From: Alectoria sarmentosa
Taxonomy: Eukaryota; Ascomycota; Lecanoromycetes; Lecanorales; Parmeliaceae
Assembly (NCBI GenBank): GCA_009733775.1
Contig: WOGZ01000154.1
Location: forward strand, 1-64,000
Length of the DNA stretch: 64,000 nt
Reading direction: 5' to 3'
The notes below the pieces were generated by a model. The model saw nothing but the letters and a program-made list of their open reading frames with translations, was not told the DNA's origin and did no database searches. The stretch's first letter is position 1. Each line of letters starts with the position of its first letter. Of this stretch, positions 47,881 through 60,397 are shown piece by piece. Position numbers and translations under genes: made by a program.

Positions 47881-50004
47881 CTTCTTCTTTTTTTTCTATT
47901 CATTTATAAACTTTTCAAATTTTAAATGCGAGAATTTGATTCAACATTTAATAAAAGAATGTTTAAATTTGCGATCAACGACCTTATAAAGAGCATAAAT
48001 TTCGCGATTGATGAAATCAAAATCGTTAAAGTTATCGTTGATGAATTACTTACCTTTATTATTGCGATGAGTGAGTATAATAATATTATTTTCCTTAATT
48101 GCGAGCATATAACGTTTTTCATTTATTGCGTCATAAATAATTAAATCGAATTTGATTATTTTCGAATCATAAAATATATGAATTTGAATATAAGTTATCA
48201 CAAAGACATCGTAAATTTCGTCGAGTTTTATAAAAAAAAACTAAATAAAATAAAGCTTCGACAATGATAAAAAGTCGTTTAAATTAACGATTTCGACGTT
48301 GACCTTGCGAAAATTCTTTTCGTATTAATAAACGCTCTTTTCGAGATTGATGTTAATGTTATACAATTAATGTATAAACTCGATATAAAATTCAAAGCTC
48401 GTAAATTTGTAATAAACATCGATGATGTTCAACATAACTTGAAAATTTTCGTTATGTTTTTTAATAAGTTGACGATTAATGTAATTAAAACGTTGATAAA
48501 TGATCACATAAATTTTAAGCTTGATGATGTTAATAAAGAATTAAAAATTGTTTAACATTAATTAATTGTTAATATCCTCGCTTCATTTGATATATTCGAT
48601 AATGAATTTCAAAATAATAATAAAAATCAGAGAAAAGTTATTTTCATTATTCATAAAAACATTTTCAATAACATCTTAAACGCTGAATTCAATCATCGAT
48701 ATTAAGAGAAATAAATGAAGAAATATAAGAGATTAATAATAATAATAAAAATAATGAAGATGAAGGTTCTTTTATCACGATTAAAAATGAATCAAAAGAG
48801 TCGTTTTAAAAAATGCCGCTTTGAGAAGATGCCGAAATGAACAAATTTGATAATGATTCAAAAAACGATTCGAACGTTTTAAAGGGAATTGATAAATGAG
48901 GCCGTTTGTCTTTAACGCGTAATTCAAAGATTTCGATATCGTTTAAAATGTTAAATAACTTTTCGTTGACTTTAGAGTCATTATCACACGACGATAATGT
49001 GAAAAAAATGAAATAAATGTTTTATTAATCCTCGTCAAAGTCGTTTAGGTTTTTATCGATATTAATTAATTGTTATTATTGTGTTTTAAAATCCTACAAT
49101 AATAATGAAAAATGTTTATGCGAAAATTAATGATAGATTTAAGCGATAATATTATTATGAAATAAAATCAATAATATAAAGAATTTGACTTTAAATTTAA
49201 TGATAAAGATTGAATTCAATTGAGATTATATTGAGTGCAATTATAAGCGTGCAAATCTTTTTAAAGAATTCGCACCCTTTTTATATTATTCAATTAAGGA
49301 TTCGAATTTAAAATATCCGTTTCGACGATTATTATCGTGAGATTGAAATTAATCAGACTTTATAATTATAATAATAAAATGTTATTAATAACGAATAAAG
49401 AATTCGATAATAAAGTCTCAATCTCTTTTTTTAAGAGATTTTTGAAATCAAAACGTTAATTTTGACACATAAAGTTTGTTATTTTTGATTTCAAATAGAT
49501 TTTTAAACGTTTAAGTGATAATGAAATCAGCTTTAAATTGTTTTAAACGATGATTAAATTAATAATAATGTTGATATTCAATTATTCAATTTATTTTATT
49601 GACTCGATATATCGTTGAAGATGTAAATCATCAAATTAATGAAATGTTATAAAAATAAGGGCGCATTTTTTTCCCTGTTTAATGTGTCTTATGTAAAAAA
49701 ATTAATAATGTTATAAAAATCTTATCATAATTCGATCGCACGATCGTAAATCGTATACGACTTAAATTAAAAGCGGATAATTTCGGCTTATTAAAGATTG
49801 AGAGGCTCTTAACCCCCGAATTTCGGATCATGATCGTTTAAATCAAAAATCATTTTGTAAATGAAAATTGTTCATTTCAAAGAAATTGATTAAATGAAAA
49901 CCTTTACAGCTGGTTGTCTTATTGCGATAAATATGAAATGCCTAAAAACAATTGTAGTCATAATGGTGAATAAATAAATCATGTTTATAACGATCGTCGA
50001 ACAA
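47881..50004 (-). pseudogene. copia leader and gag region, undecipherable
   Basis: About 2.1 kb lie between the primer site and protease, where gag should be. I could not find a zinc knuckle or a continuous - frame. + strand frames at 47926-48144 and 48370-48555 are open but match nothing and may be chance in AT-rich DNA. Confidence 0.5.
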
Positions 50005-50020
50005 ACCCGAGTTCATAACC
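50005..50020 (-). other. Primer-binding site, half-tRNA-iMet type
   Basis: On the - strand GGTTATGAACTCGGGT directly follows the CA end of the 5' LTR. It equals the complement of the initiator tRNA-Met anticodon arm (GGTTATGAGCCC) with one G-to-A and one C-to-T change. Such internal priming is known from Drosophila copia and yeast Ty5. Confidence 0.75.
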
Positions 50021-50145
50021 TGTGAAAATATGATATAAGACACTTAATTATATTAGTCTAAGAGTGCTACGGAGGAAAGTGCGATCTATGCTACGGGCGC
50101 ATGCGCCCGTGTCACGTGACCTATCACGTGACCCGAATTTCGACA
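50021..50145 (-). repeat. 5' LTR of copia element
   Basis: 125 bp, TG..CA, with the same palindrome and CACGTG pair as the left copy. This copy carries five of the derived A/T bases and the left copy three. CATGC target copy follows at 50146-50150. Confidence 0.97.
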
Positions 50146-50602
50146 CATGCTATTGCTATGCTGAGAAAGGAGAAAAGATGAGCGGTGATTATCTGATGTT
50201 ACAAACTTTGGGCCGAAGTCGGTAAATGCTTCGCTAGAGCGCTATAAACGTCTAAAACACAGATCAGCGGTTGCACAGTAGTAGCAAAGAGGAGTTTTTT
50301 GGCTTTGGCAAAATTGTACGTTTCATTTCATTTCATTTCTTTTCACGGCCGTCAATGATGTTTGCCCGAGCAAATTCGAGGACTATATATCTATCTAGGA
50401 TAAGAACGAAATCTAAGAGATCGACCGACCCGTTGCTTATGCACCTGGATGAGCCCGGTCGTAAGCAATCGGAGTGATCCACGCTATGTGTAAAGACTAA
50501 ATGAATGAGGTGTCTTGATGAGTCTAATCGCAATCGTAATAATCCACATTGAAGTTTAAAGAAAGTAAGACTTGTGATCAATGTGCTTGGCTTAGGTCAT
50601 CT
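50146..50602. other. 3' flank of the glucanase gene
   Basis: 456 bp of normal composition between the copia element and the GH128 stop codon. Small frames only; nothing supported. Confidence 0.6.
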
Positions 50603-51863
50603 CTAGCAGGAACCCTCTCCGACGTAGCTAAGGTGATGGAGTCAGAAGAGTGTTTTCGTATCAGGGGCCTCGGAGGGGACAACTTACGCCGAGCCCACAG
50701 TGGTTAGACTGCTTCCGGCGGTCAGAGTGAACTTGTCGTAGTTGTAGGAGTAGGCCGTCACTTTGTTCCCGCTGTCGGCGTACTGAGAGTCGGTTACGAA
50801 TGTGTCCTGGAACCAGGCTACGAAGTCGCACTAAAACCACCATATGCGTCAGCATTAAAGCGCAGACAGTGACAGCGATTGAGCGTTCATGGCATGGAAG
50901 GAAGAAAGAAAGCGTTATCGAACCTCCTGATCGCCGTTCACGCGCTGCATCTCCGAAATGACAATCTCGGAGATACCGTATTGACTAGCCAACGAAGCCA
51001 ACTCTGAAAATTGACTTGCAATCATGGTTTGATCATCCGCTAAATCGTTTTCTTGGCCACCGTACCAGTGCGCGCAGACGCAGTCGAACGTGTATTGGCC
51101 TTTAGCCGCAATGAGGAATTCAGACAACCAGGCGCTGCCTTGGTCGATGCCCGACTGGTACTCCAAGGTGACTGTGCCAGTACCGCTTGTGCCGTTTTGG
51201 TCGCCGTTGCTGGGGCAGGGGGTGCAGATTTTGGCTCCTATGGAGGTCTTTAGGGCATTGATTTGACCCTGGCGTGGTAATGTCAGCTAGTGGGTTTGCG
51301 ACTATACAGTAAGAGATATATACCCAATTATCGACAGCCTGTTGAGGCGTCATCCATGACTGTCCGATCCTAGATTGCTGTCAGGGAAACGTGCCCGCGC
51401 GCGACGGCGAGAGTCTTTCTTACTGGTCTGGCTCGTTGAATCCGAGAATGGTCGGATTTGCAGGAAAGGTAGATGCGGCGTTCAAAAAGGCGGTGAGAAC
51501 TGTTCAGGGATATTTCTATTAGCACTTGCACCACCCATTCGGGCGCAAATGATGCAAAAACTTACATTGCAGCTCTGGGTTTCCATTAGCGTTGTTGAGA
51601 CCCCAAACCTGTGGAACAAAAGTGCCCAAGTCGGCGTTGGATGGATTGTCCTCCCAGGGAGTCCAGTCGGTGGACCAGGTGAGTTTGCCATCCAGAGCAC
51701 CCATGCCAGCGTTGCCATCCGCGTAAACAATTCCACGGCCGGTCACGACGCCGGTTGCGCGTTTTGAGGCGGCATGATGGTGGCTATGGCCGTGAGGTTG
51801 TGCCAGGGCGGCGAAGAAAAGGGCGGAAAGAGCAAAAAAGATTGACTGCGATGTAAACAGCAT
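50603..51863 (-). CDS. Secreted GH128 endo-beta-1,3-glucanase-like protein (Asl1 type)
   Basis: Extracellular or wall-bound glycoside hydrolase of the Glyco_hydro_cc/GH128 family, acting on beta-1,3-glucan. ATG 51863 opens a signal peptide (MLFTSQSIFFALSALFFAA), then a His-rich prosegment and KRA before GRGIVYADGN. The barrel shows KLTWSTDWTPWEDNP, FVPQVWGLN, PTILGFNEPDQ (Asn-Glu, presumed acid/base), AKICTPC, FDCVCAHWYGG, and ISEIVISEMQ (presumed nucleophile Glu). The end reads FVAWFQDTFVTDSQYA and YSYNYDKFTL. Introns follow LQ, EPDQ, VDNW and NGDQE. TAA at 50684 lies inside a GTAAGT; splicing that intron instead adds YVGEGSC and ends at 50603, which I prefer because the intron has good branch and acceptor sites. 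About 303 aa. Confidence 0.92.
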
Positions 51864-53888
51864 GTTCAAAGAATGAAGGTATATATAAATAATTTTTATA
51901 TGATAGAGAATGTTTTTTCCGAAGGCGTACGGAAGGCGTTTGGATCAACCAAATGCGAAGTGGATCAACCGTGTACTAGCAAAGGAACAGAGAAGGCAAA
52001 GTGCGGAAGGGGCAGGCTTTGTACGACGCGGCACCCGGATGATAGGATGCAGTGCTGGCGGGCTGATGCAGGCACCCCGGCAGTGCGAACAGGGGTTGCA
52101 GTCTGACTGGAACTGGGGGCCATGCTTGATTGGACCTCAAGTTTCCAAACATCTTATTACACTCTTACAGGGCGTCCAACACCCCCGTGGAACCCGACGC
52201 TAGTTTTGTTTTAGGGCCCTCTTTCCCTCTTTCAGCCTTGTACGGTGCCGTGTTCATCATCGCAATCTTGTTTAGCCGTGCTTTTAAGCCAGTCGGCCTC
52301 CTCCCGAAGGCACTAAGCCGCTGCAGGTAAGCCTGCCGTTCAACTCTCGACCGTTAAAATCTGGAATTCCTTGTACGCGTCACCTCTCTGCTCCAATACT
52401 GTATCGAAGGACTTGAGTCCATCAAGACTATGGATACTTTCATTCATCTAGGAAGACTTTAGATTCGATATAAAGCCACTATTGAAACATACGGAACTCC
52501 AGCGAAGAACTCCATGAGGCGGGCTCTCGCATCATCCTTCACTGCGGTACGGCACAAGCTGTACCGGTCGGGCCCCCAAAAGTCGTACAGAATCAAGGCA
52601 ATCATGACTGTCGAATGATCTGACGTCTACGAGTACTCTCGACGAGCCCGTCACAGCTTCTTTACCGGAACTTGCCCACTTTCCTTGCTGAAATATCGCG
52701 CGGTTGTCAACATGCCAGGTCGGAGAATGTGTGTGGTGGGTAGGTTGCTTGGATTGTTTCATCTCAGAACACCCTTAGGCCAGTATTTGTACCCCAAACA
52801 AATTAAATGGTTGATTCAACAGGTGGCTCGGACGAGGCTGGGAACCTTAATTTGACAGTGGTTGTCGTTGTCCTTCTTGCGTCCAAGCCTCAGGCACCGA
52901 CGTCTTCGCCAATTGCACCTCAGCTAGAAAGAGACTCATCGTCAATACTAATCATTCGCGAGGATGTTCGGACGCATTACACTCTCCTCTTCAACTGCCG
53001 ACAGTGGTCTTCTAAGGATCGTCAGTACAAAATTACCAGGCTAACTCTACGAATGCGATGGGTGGCAAGCTTCGAAGAATGAACGGTGACATAAACATGA
53101 TCGCCAACTCGAACGTATTCATGCCACGCATTACGCTTGTTCCTTGTTCACAGACGAGAGAAGTGTGTGGCACCATTGGTGCTCCAACGAGTATTCCCGA
53201 AGCAATTAGCGCAGCCGGTTGTCCAATTCTTCGTTGCCTTCTTGGCTGCAGGAGCTGGGTCGAAAATTACGTCTCAACTTCTATTAGTGCGAAAACCTAT
53301 AATGCTACCGATCGTGTAGAAGTACAGCCGGACTGGGTCATACACTTGTCTGTACCCTGCTTTACGGTGGAACTACGGCGAAGTCACTATGAGGAATCTG
53401 GAAAGGGTGGAAACCATCATCATCCCCTATTCCAAATCTCGCCCGACGTAATTATGGAGTTGTTGATGACCAGTACGCCAAATTTACGCCCTCAGATCCT
53501 GAAGACGCTATTTGTGGAACTCCGATTGAACAGAGCCCCCCCAGTCGGGAAATCCACGTAGATGATTGCAACCACGATATCGACTTGCAGCTGCCAAAGA
53601 AGAGGAGGAGCAAAAACCGTGTTTCGTGTTTCAGTATTGGTGACCAAGCTGGATGATGCCATGGGCACCTGACCAAGGCTCGAGTCTGATGCAGTTGGCA
53701 TTTGCATGAGCAGCTTGATCCCGGGCTTCTTGGATTGGTCGGAATTGAAAGATGATGGTCAATTCCTACGCCAAGGCATAGCATACGAAGTAGAAGAAGA
53801 GGAAATCGACTCTTTTGGATGCATGGTAAAAACCATATCCCCTGTAAAGACGAAATGGAGATGTCTAGCCAGATACTTCGCAGAATAG
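51864..53888. other. Upstream region, no supported gene
   Basis: A TATATATA stretch lies at about 51880-51890, near the GH128 start. Frames at 52807-53082 (+), 53058-53561 (+) and 53452-53892 (-) overlap and lack domains. 53706-53888 (+, 60 codons, acidic: AYEVEEEEIDSF) is open but unsupported. Confidence 0.4.
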
Positions 53889-54222
53889 TCACAGCGCGTA
53901 GCTCGCAGTATCCTCAATAGCACGTCGGAACACCTTGTTCAGTCTCGCCGGGTCTTCGAGGGTATTTGCGTGCTTTGCGCGGCCAACAGCGCCGCCGGAT
54001 TTGGAGAACTTCGTCAATAGTGTTCCCTGCCGATGAAGGATGAGCTTACAGAGCAGACCGCCAGCCGTTTCAAAGATCGCCAACACCTAGAGATATCAAT
54101 CAGTTGACGTTTAAAACAATCAGACAGCGTGATTGATGACTTCGAAGAGGGTCCTCTACTAATGCGAGAGATATCTTATGGTCGCCGGCTTTGCTCGACG
54201 CCTTGTACATGCGTCTCGACAT
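53889..54222 (-). CDS. Small hypothetical protein, 2 exons
   Basis: From ATG 54222 a short exon reads MSRRMYKASSKAGDHKISLA. A putative intron (donor GTAGAG, acceptor CTCTAG) ends just before 54086. The second exon reads VLAIFETAGGLLCKLILHRQ, then KFSKSGGAVGRAKHA and a helical C-terminus LNKVFRRAIEDTASYAL. About 86 aa, basic, one moderately hydrophobic helix, no signal peptide. Codon use and residue composition of the second exon look like real protein, but the donor is weak and no family is recognised. It could be the 3' end of a larger gene. Confidence 0.4.
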
Positions 54223-57200
54223 GAATCTCTAGATGACTATCCCATCGTCTGACAGGGTCCTATATTCAGGGGTTCCGATCGAATTTAAATTAGAAATACC
54301 TTCTTGCAAACCACCGCAACTCAACAACGAGAACAGTCGCGATAAAGTTTTTGAGTGGGCAATCATTATTTCTGGGTAGATCTACATTTTGTACCTAAAC
54401 ACTTTGTCGTTCAACACTTATTGTGCTGCAAGAGAGCGCTTCACGCAGTTCTGCCACGATTTGGTGAACCTCAGGCGCTAGACGATGCGATCATAGCTGG
54501 CGGCAAAATCTACGTGCGAGATGGCGACAGCGCTTGATCTATCATCATATGTATGCATCAGCTGCTACTGAGGATCACTGGGATTAGCCATTTGGAGAGG
54601 TTTCCTGTTTCTGAGCCTGGCTGGTGAAGGATTGGACGAGGCTTGGAAAGCTCAGACTTCGAGAAAGCGCCAGGGGACCGAAGTGACCCTGCTCGGAGAA
54701 CGCATGCACCGTTTAGCGAGTCCACCAACCCTCGTCTTTGTGGGATGAAACGTTCTCGCCGCAATTCACGGCGCGTAACCCCCTCTCCAGAACTGGAGGC
54801 ATCGTGGTCTTGCGAAAGGGGACCATGCTTACTTCGGGAACTGGATTATTTGTGCTGACCATGCATTGTCGTACAAAATCCAGCTCCGTTATCGACAGCC
54901 CCCTATTGAGATCTCATCTACCGCACATTCTCAATGGTGATTTTATATAATGCTAAGGCATAGCCCCGGATCGACACCTAGCGATCCGTTCCATTGGTTA
55001 CCGAGATTCTAAGGAAAGGAGGGGAAAGGGGCGCAGTAAAGATGCCTCAGCCCCAACCAAAGGGCTGCAGTGCCGGAAGCTAGCCTTAGTGTTATCATAC
55101 CGTTGCGTCGAGAGCGGAGATAATGCTTGGACCGCAAGACAAGTGTCCAATCGGATCTTACTGAATATACGGGTCATCTTCACTTATGCAAAGCCTATCA
55201 TCCCCACCGTAAAGCCCACCTTAAATCAGACTCAAACGAAACAGACTTGAAGGAACGTGCCTCGAGGTTACAGCACCTTCTTGAACGACCACTCTGGTAA
55301 ATCATGTAGTCCACAGCTTAATGCAAACTTTTCGCTGGCTTCGATGCTATCTGCATGCACCAGTGAGACGTGATGAAGCCGAGATTTGGGATCGAAATTT
55401 CATTAATCTTTTTCTTCGTGGCGTGCGCAACGGAGGAGCATTAACAACTAAAGCTTTTATGACTCCCTCAGTTCTCTCTCGCGGCTGCCATCATACTTGG
55501 TTGGATAACAGAAGAGAATGACAACAGGTTTTAGTATTTTGGCGGGTCTGGCGCAGCAATTTGGATCTGCTTCGAAGAACATTCCTCACAGTCCTAGAGA
55601 TCAAAGCAGTCGGATCCGTTTCCCGTAGGAGGAACTCAAATTACGGCAATTATAATCTACATCGGAGAAATTTCTTCCTCCTCCCTATTTGAGGGTTAGG
55701 ATCCCTTTTTGCGATTTTCATCCGCACTAAGACAAGTCCCTCACGCCTTCAAGAAGAATGATGCAAAAAGTTGAGTGTAATTACAATCAGGGTGAGGCGC
55801 AATACTATCCTGCGGGTTAGTGAAGATGTCTGCATCTAATCAACCGTGTAGTTGAGTGATATAAACCTATCTCTTTCTCAACGCGCGTACATTTATCCGT
55901 CAATCGTGAACACTCGTCAGACTGGAAGCAAGTATCTGAATCTAAAGCGGGGTACACATCTATTCAAAATGGATGTACATGTGTGAGGTCCCTTTTCAGA
56001 GGAGCTGATTTCGGTTGAGGCGGGGTGCAATAGCTTCGAAAGGGAGAGGCCCTCCGATCGCCCTGCAAATTTTCTCGTCGAGTAGGTCAAGTCTCTCCGC
56101 TATCGGCGCGTAGGTAATCACGTCTTCTTGCCAGCCACATTCGAGACGTACGTTCGGGTCCAATCATTCGTGTCCTTGGTCTGGCCTTTTCGACAGACAC
56201 TCGCCATCTCTGCATTGACTGGAAGCTCATCGGTGGCGGACTTTTCGTCATAGGCGGCTACTTCACTTCCTTCATCATCAACGCTTTCAAAGGACAATGC
56301 TGTACCACACAGAGACAGAGTGGGGGTGTGAACCCGCGATCCCTAGACTGAGGCTTGCAGACCAACGGGACCGTCGCTGCAGACCAGATCGATCGCGCAT
56401 CTCGAAAAGACGAGTTTGATTTCCAGCACCTTGAAAAGGTCGAAGGTGGTAGTCGCTGGGAGATGGCCCATAATCCAGGCGTTAGATATTTGTTGAGGTG
56501 AGCATTCGCCCCAAACCCCCCCCAATAGCCAATATAAGATCTTTGCTCTCCTTTCCTTTCCTTTTCCAACACACCATCGAGGTCTCTCAACCCGCCCACT
56601 GAAGCTCAGACACTACCCGTCGTCCTCTTCACCTAACAAAGCTCGCCGTGGGACCGAAGAGTACCTTTTGTACTCATCGAGTGCCACCGGCCGCAATCAA
56701 TGTTCCACCACCATGAGCGCGAGCTACATCGGCGACCTCGTCAACGATCACGCCATGACTGACGTGGTCGGCCGCAACGCTGCCTGTGCCATTTACATCT
56801 TGGATCATTTCGGCACCTTTTGAAGGGGCGCTGGAAGTAGCTGTTTGCGATTACTATCAATGCTATGTATAGCTCTTGCTGCTGGTTCCGGACCTGCTGG
56901 AGGCATCGGCTGGGCTTGGCTTTTTCGTGAGCTTGCGGGCTCAATGGGCGGCATTTTGGGGGGAGGGGCTTTGGCAAGGGGTACGTTTCGACAAGTCGAG
57001 CCAGAGTTGACGGTCGTGGTTGTGGATGTGCTCTTTTTGATTTTTTTTGATTTTCGAGAGCTATGTTTATGTTTTTTGCTGAAAGGTCATCCATCTTCTT
57101 CAATCTGGATCGTTTCGATTATGGCTTCTGTCATTAGAACACTGCCTTCTTTGTTGGCTTTACAGCTACCGTGGAGAATTTTCTCGCCCTAGTCTTCATA

Positions 57201-57787
57201 TTCAAGATTGTCCGTTCCCGCTCGCCCATACTCCGTCAGTTCGGAAATTTGGAGGAGAAGTGGGGCGAAAGATAGTAACAATCGCTGGTCAGATCACCTA
57301 AAATTGACAAATGCACCGCTTTCCTTTCTGCCGCGTCTCGAGCACCATCTTCGAGTTCAATCGGATAAAATGGTACGAAAGTGCTAAGGGACGTGCACGC
57401 TCTTTTGCAGAGTGGGTGGGATGAGTCGGGGTCTTGGTTATAATGTTGGGGTCGTGGCAGTGCTGTGTGAGGTTTGATGAGATCTAAGAACGCTTTTTGG
57501 CCTGGTGGTTTCTTATACTTGATGGATTGTTGAGCGCCCTTGAAGTAACTCGTTTGACTTTCTTTTGGGGCGCGCTGAGATAGCTAGAGGCGGAATTAGT
57601 CCCCGAGGTGGATGTTCTGGTTTTCGATGTCTCGGTTCTTTTGAATCGGCAGTAGGAGAATGTTGAAACTCTAGCTGAATTCTGCGTGTGCTATTTTGTA
57701 CTTGCCTCGACTGGACGATCCTCTGCGGGGAAGTCGAACGTAAGTAGAGATCTTATTTAGTCTCTCTCTAGCGTCTTCCAGAGGCGC
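54223..57787. other. No supported gene
   Basis: At 56713 (+) a well-placed ATG (ACCACCATGAG) opens a 37-codon frame ending in DHFGTF; alone it is too little to call. A proline/lysine-rich - frame at 57103-56741 is possible coding but unrecognised. A tRNA-like patch at 56.3 kb was examined and rejected. Otherwise only short frames. Confidence 0.4.
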
Positions 57788-59874
57788 TTAGATTGTCTGA
57801 AGGCCAACGCCGGCCTGCCTCCTCCCTTCCACAAAAGCAACCGGCGGCGTATACACCCTCTTGCCATGAACCAGATAGACCACCGCCGCAACGCCGATCA
57901 CGCCAACCCACATCACGGGTGCCCAATTGGCCGTACTCGCCGTGACAGGTACCGAATTCGGGAAGCAGCAAAATACAATGACAAAGCCAGAGTAGGCAAA
58001 CGCGAAAGCGTTGATCGGCATACCCCACCTGCCAAGACTCCACCTCGCTGGAGGTAACTCTTGTTTTCGTATCCGCTTGAGGAGCACGCAGCCGATGGAG
58101 ATCATGTATGTGGAGAGCAGGGCGAGTATACTGAGGGAGACGACGATGTTGAAGGCTGTGGTTGAGCCAAGATTGATAAGGCAAATGACACCGGCGCCGA
58201 CGGAGGTGAGGTAGACGGCGTTGTCGGGAACGTTGCGCTTGTAGTTCATCTGGGCCCCATGTCAGCAACATTACCCGCGTAGAATGTTTGTATCTTGAAG
58301 AGCGTACGCGAGATATCCACCTAGAGAATGGGAACCCTCGATCTCGGGAAAAGGCCCAAGCTTCCCGCGACGTGGTAGCTAGCGAAGTGATGTTACCAGA
58401 GAATATGAGCACGAAGAGTATGATGGTCAGTGTCGTGGCTACTCCGACGGAGCCTGTGTTGTTGAAGAGGCTCAAGTATGGCGCAGGAGAGTTGATGGCA
58501 TCATTGAGATCGCCGATGCAGAAAAGCATTGTGATGAGGATGATGAACCCCATGAATGCGTTGAGTAGGTAGCTCCACCACATGCAACGCGGGACAACGA
58601 GAGAGGCGTCTTCGACTTCTTCGGCTGTATTTTGCATCGGCATCTCCAATATGGCAAAGCGAACAAGCGTCACTTACAAATATGCACAGCACTGTCGGAA
58701 CCTAAGCGGAATATTAGTCCTCCAGACCTGTTTCTTCGACGGTTAGGGTTTACCTAGATTGCAATAGAGCACTGTCACCTGCGCGACCAAGCACGAAGTT
58801 CCCGTATTGCTCCAGCCTCCGTTGTTGACGACTTCCGCGAAAACAGCGTGCGCCGGATTCTTTGGCGCAAGAACCCAGAGTGGTATCAAAGTAATGACAA
58901 AGCCTCCTATATGTCCGAACAAAGATATAGTCTCAAGCATTGGCAGCACTCGTGCGCCCCAAGTATTGAGAAAGATTGTAAGAACGAGAAAGGCTAACAT
59001 GATGAGAGTGTACTGCCAATTTGGAAAGGCAAAGGTGGGGTTTGTCACCTCAACCAGGACTTCGACGAGGGTAGTAACGACGAAGGAGCCACTGGTGACG
59101 CCTGCAAGCCATGCTAGCGTAGACATCCAGCCTGCACAACACTTAGCTCAGGTATATTCGCGACACTAAAGCAGTGAATAGAGGGGAACGAGCCTGCTGC
59201 GTAGCTGGCAACTTTCTGGTACTCAGGCGGCGCGAATTCACTGACCCAGTGGTACTGACCGCCACTCGTAGGAGCCCTTGACGTCCCGTCAGCATGACCA
59301 CAAAATGATTTGAACATCAAAGAAATTCGGAATGATTTACGCCACGTCGCTAGACATTTGACTAGATTCAGGGCTGTCTTTAACGGATCTACTTACATGG
59401 ACTCCATTTCAGCCAGGGATGCAACAACAGGTGAATAGCAGACGACAGTACCAATGAAGACCCAGAAGAGGCCACCGAAGCCACCATTGAGAAGTCCTAC
59501 GCTCAATGATCTGTTCGAAGTGAGTGACACATATAGTAAAAGGGAAGCGTAGGTTTCAATCACGTACACCAAGACAAACTCCCAAGTAGCCATATATATG
59601 GATATGAAGCCCAAGGTTGCTAGGAAGCTGAAGTTTCTCTGGCTCATCGCAGCTTAGTCAGGCGCACATAGCAATAGGATGGGGATCATCGTACTCTGAA
59701 TTCCTGCTTCTTGCCCAAGCGTCTCATGTCTGACACATCATTGGCAGTATCGCCGACCCCATATTCGAAAGCCTCGACCAGGCGCGATGATGGTCCAGTC
59801 TCCAGACTCGATTCTTGAGTTGGCGCTTCAAAGCTGTTTTTCCTGCTGGGAGGCGCTTTCTTTTCGAAGGCCAT
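57788..59874 (-). CDS. Amino-acid/GABA/choline-type permease (APC superfamily)
   Basis: Plasma-membrane proton-coupled transporter of about 12 helices, in the fungal GABA permease (Uga4) / choline transporter (Hnm1) group. ATG 59874 starts a hydrophilic N-tail (MAFEKKAPPSRKNSFEAP) typical of the group. Exon 1 (59874-59695) ends KKQEFR; exon 2 (59638-59568) has RNFSFLATLGFISIYMATWE; exon 3 (59510-59397) has GLLNGGFGGLFWVFIG and ASLAEMESM. Later exons give APTSGGQYHWVSEFAPPE (group signature), TLAWLAGVTSGSF, LFGHIGGFVITLIPLWV, GSDSAVHISEEVEDASLVVP restored across an intron at TTTGTAAGT, and SREAWAFSRDRGFPFSRW. The last exon has NAVYLTSVGAGVICLINLGS and ends GVGLQTI. No disabling change seen. 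Substrate unresolved from sequence. Confidence 0.93.
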
Positions 59875-60397
59875 GACGTAATCGAACGCAGAACTACAAA
59901 AGGATGCAAAAAAGAAAGCAATAGGAATATCAATATATGACTACTCACCCACCGCAGGACTTGCAAGTGGCAAAAAGAAAAAAGAAAGAAACGAGACTCG
60001 TGCATTGATCCATCTCCTAGCTCTACTAGGTGCATAATGGTGCATGCGAAGTGTGGAGGGGGGAAATCCAACTATTGGTAGACATGCCGCGGCATGCATA
60101 CTGTCGCGGAATCCTGCCACGACACAACAACACGAATCGGCGGTCAGCTAGTCACTGAAATCTTTGTGCTGCAATTGTGATGGCTGTGATGTGAAAGAAG
60201 GATGAAAATCAAGACGAAGAAGAAGAAGAAGAAGAAGAAGAGGGAGCAGCAGTTTTGATGTTGGCTCCTCTGGCCGATGGTCTAGCCCTGACCGTTAAAT
60301 CTGAGACGCGCTAAGAAGTCGCGTCCGGAAAGCTAACGCCACAGACAATGATAATCAATACTTTTGGTAATCGGAATGGACTATTCGCGACGACACC
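59875..60397. promoter_or_regulatory. Bidirectional promoter region
   Basis: 523 bp separate the divergent start codons of the permease (-) and the PX-associated gene (+). A GAA repeat of about eight units lies at 60218-60241. I see no clear TATA box, and no binding site can be named with confidence. Confidence 0.5.

Larger units (their letters stand above)
42995..50145 (-). mobile_element. Complete Ty1/copia LTR retrotransposon, RIP-inactivated
   Basis: The element is bounded by two 125-bp LTRs (TG..CA) and flanked by the 5-bp direct repeat CATGC (42990-42994 and 50146-50150). Read on the - strand, the 5' LTR at the right is followed directly by a primer-binding site resembling the anticodon-arm complement of initiator tRNA-Met. 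A polypurine tract lies directly before the 3' LTR. Between them the order protease/GAG-pre-integrase, integrase, RT, RNase H (47.6 to 44.3 kb) is that of copia. The 7151-bp length is large for copia. There is about 2 kb ahead of protease (gag and leader) and 1.1 kb after RNase H. No open pol frame survives. Confidence 0.95.

Noticed and set aside
56320..56400. tRNA-like patch (gaacccgcgatccctagac) on the - strand
   Set aside because: The T-arm stem does not pair over five base pairs and no acceptor or D arm closes around it.
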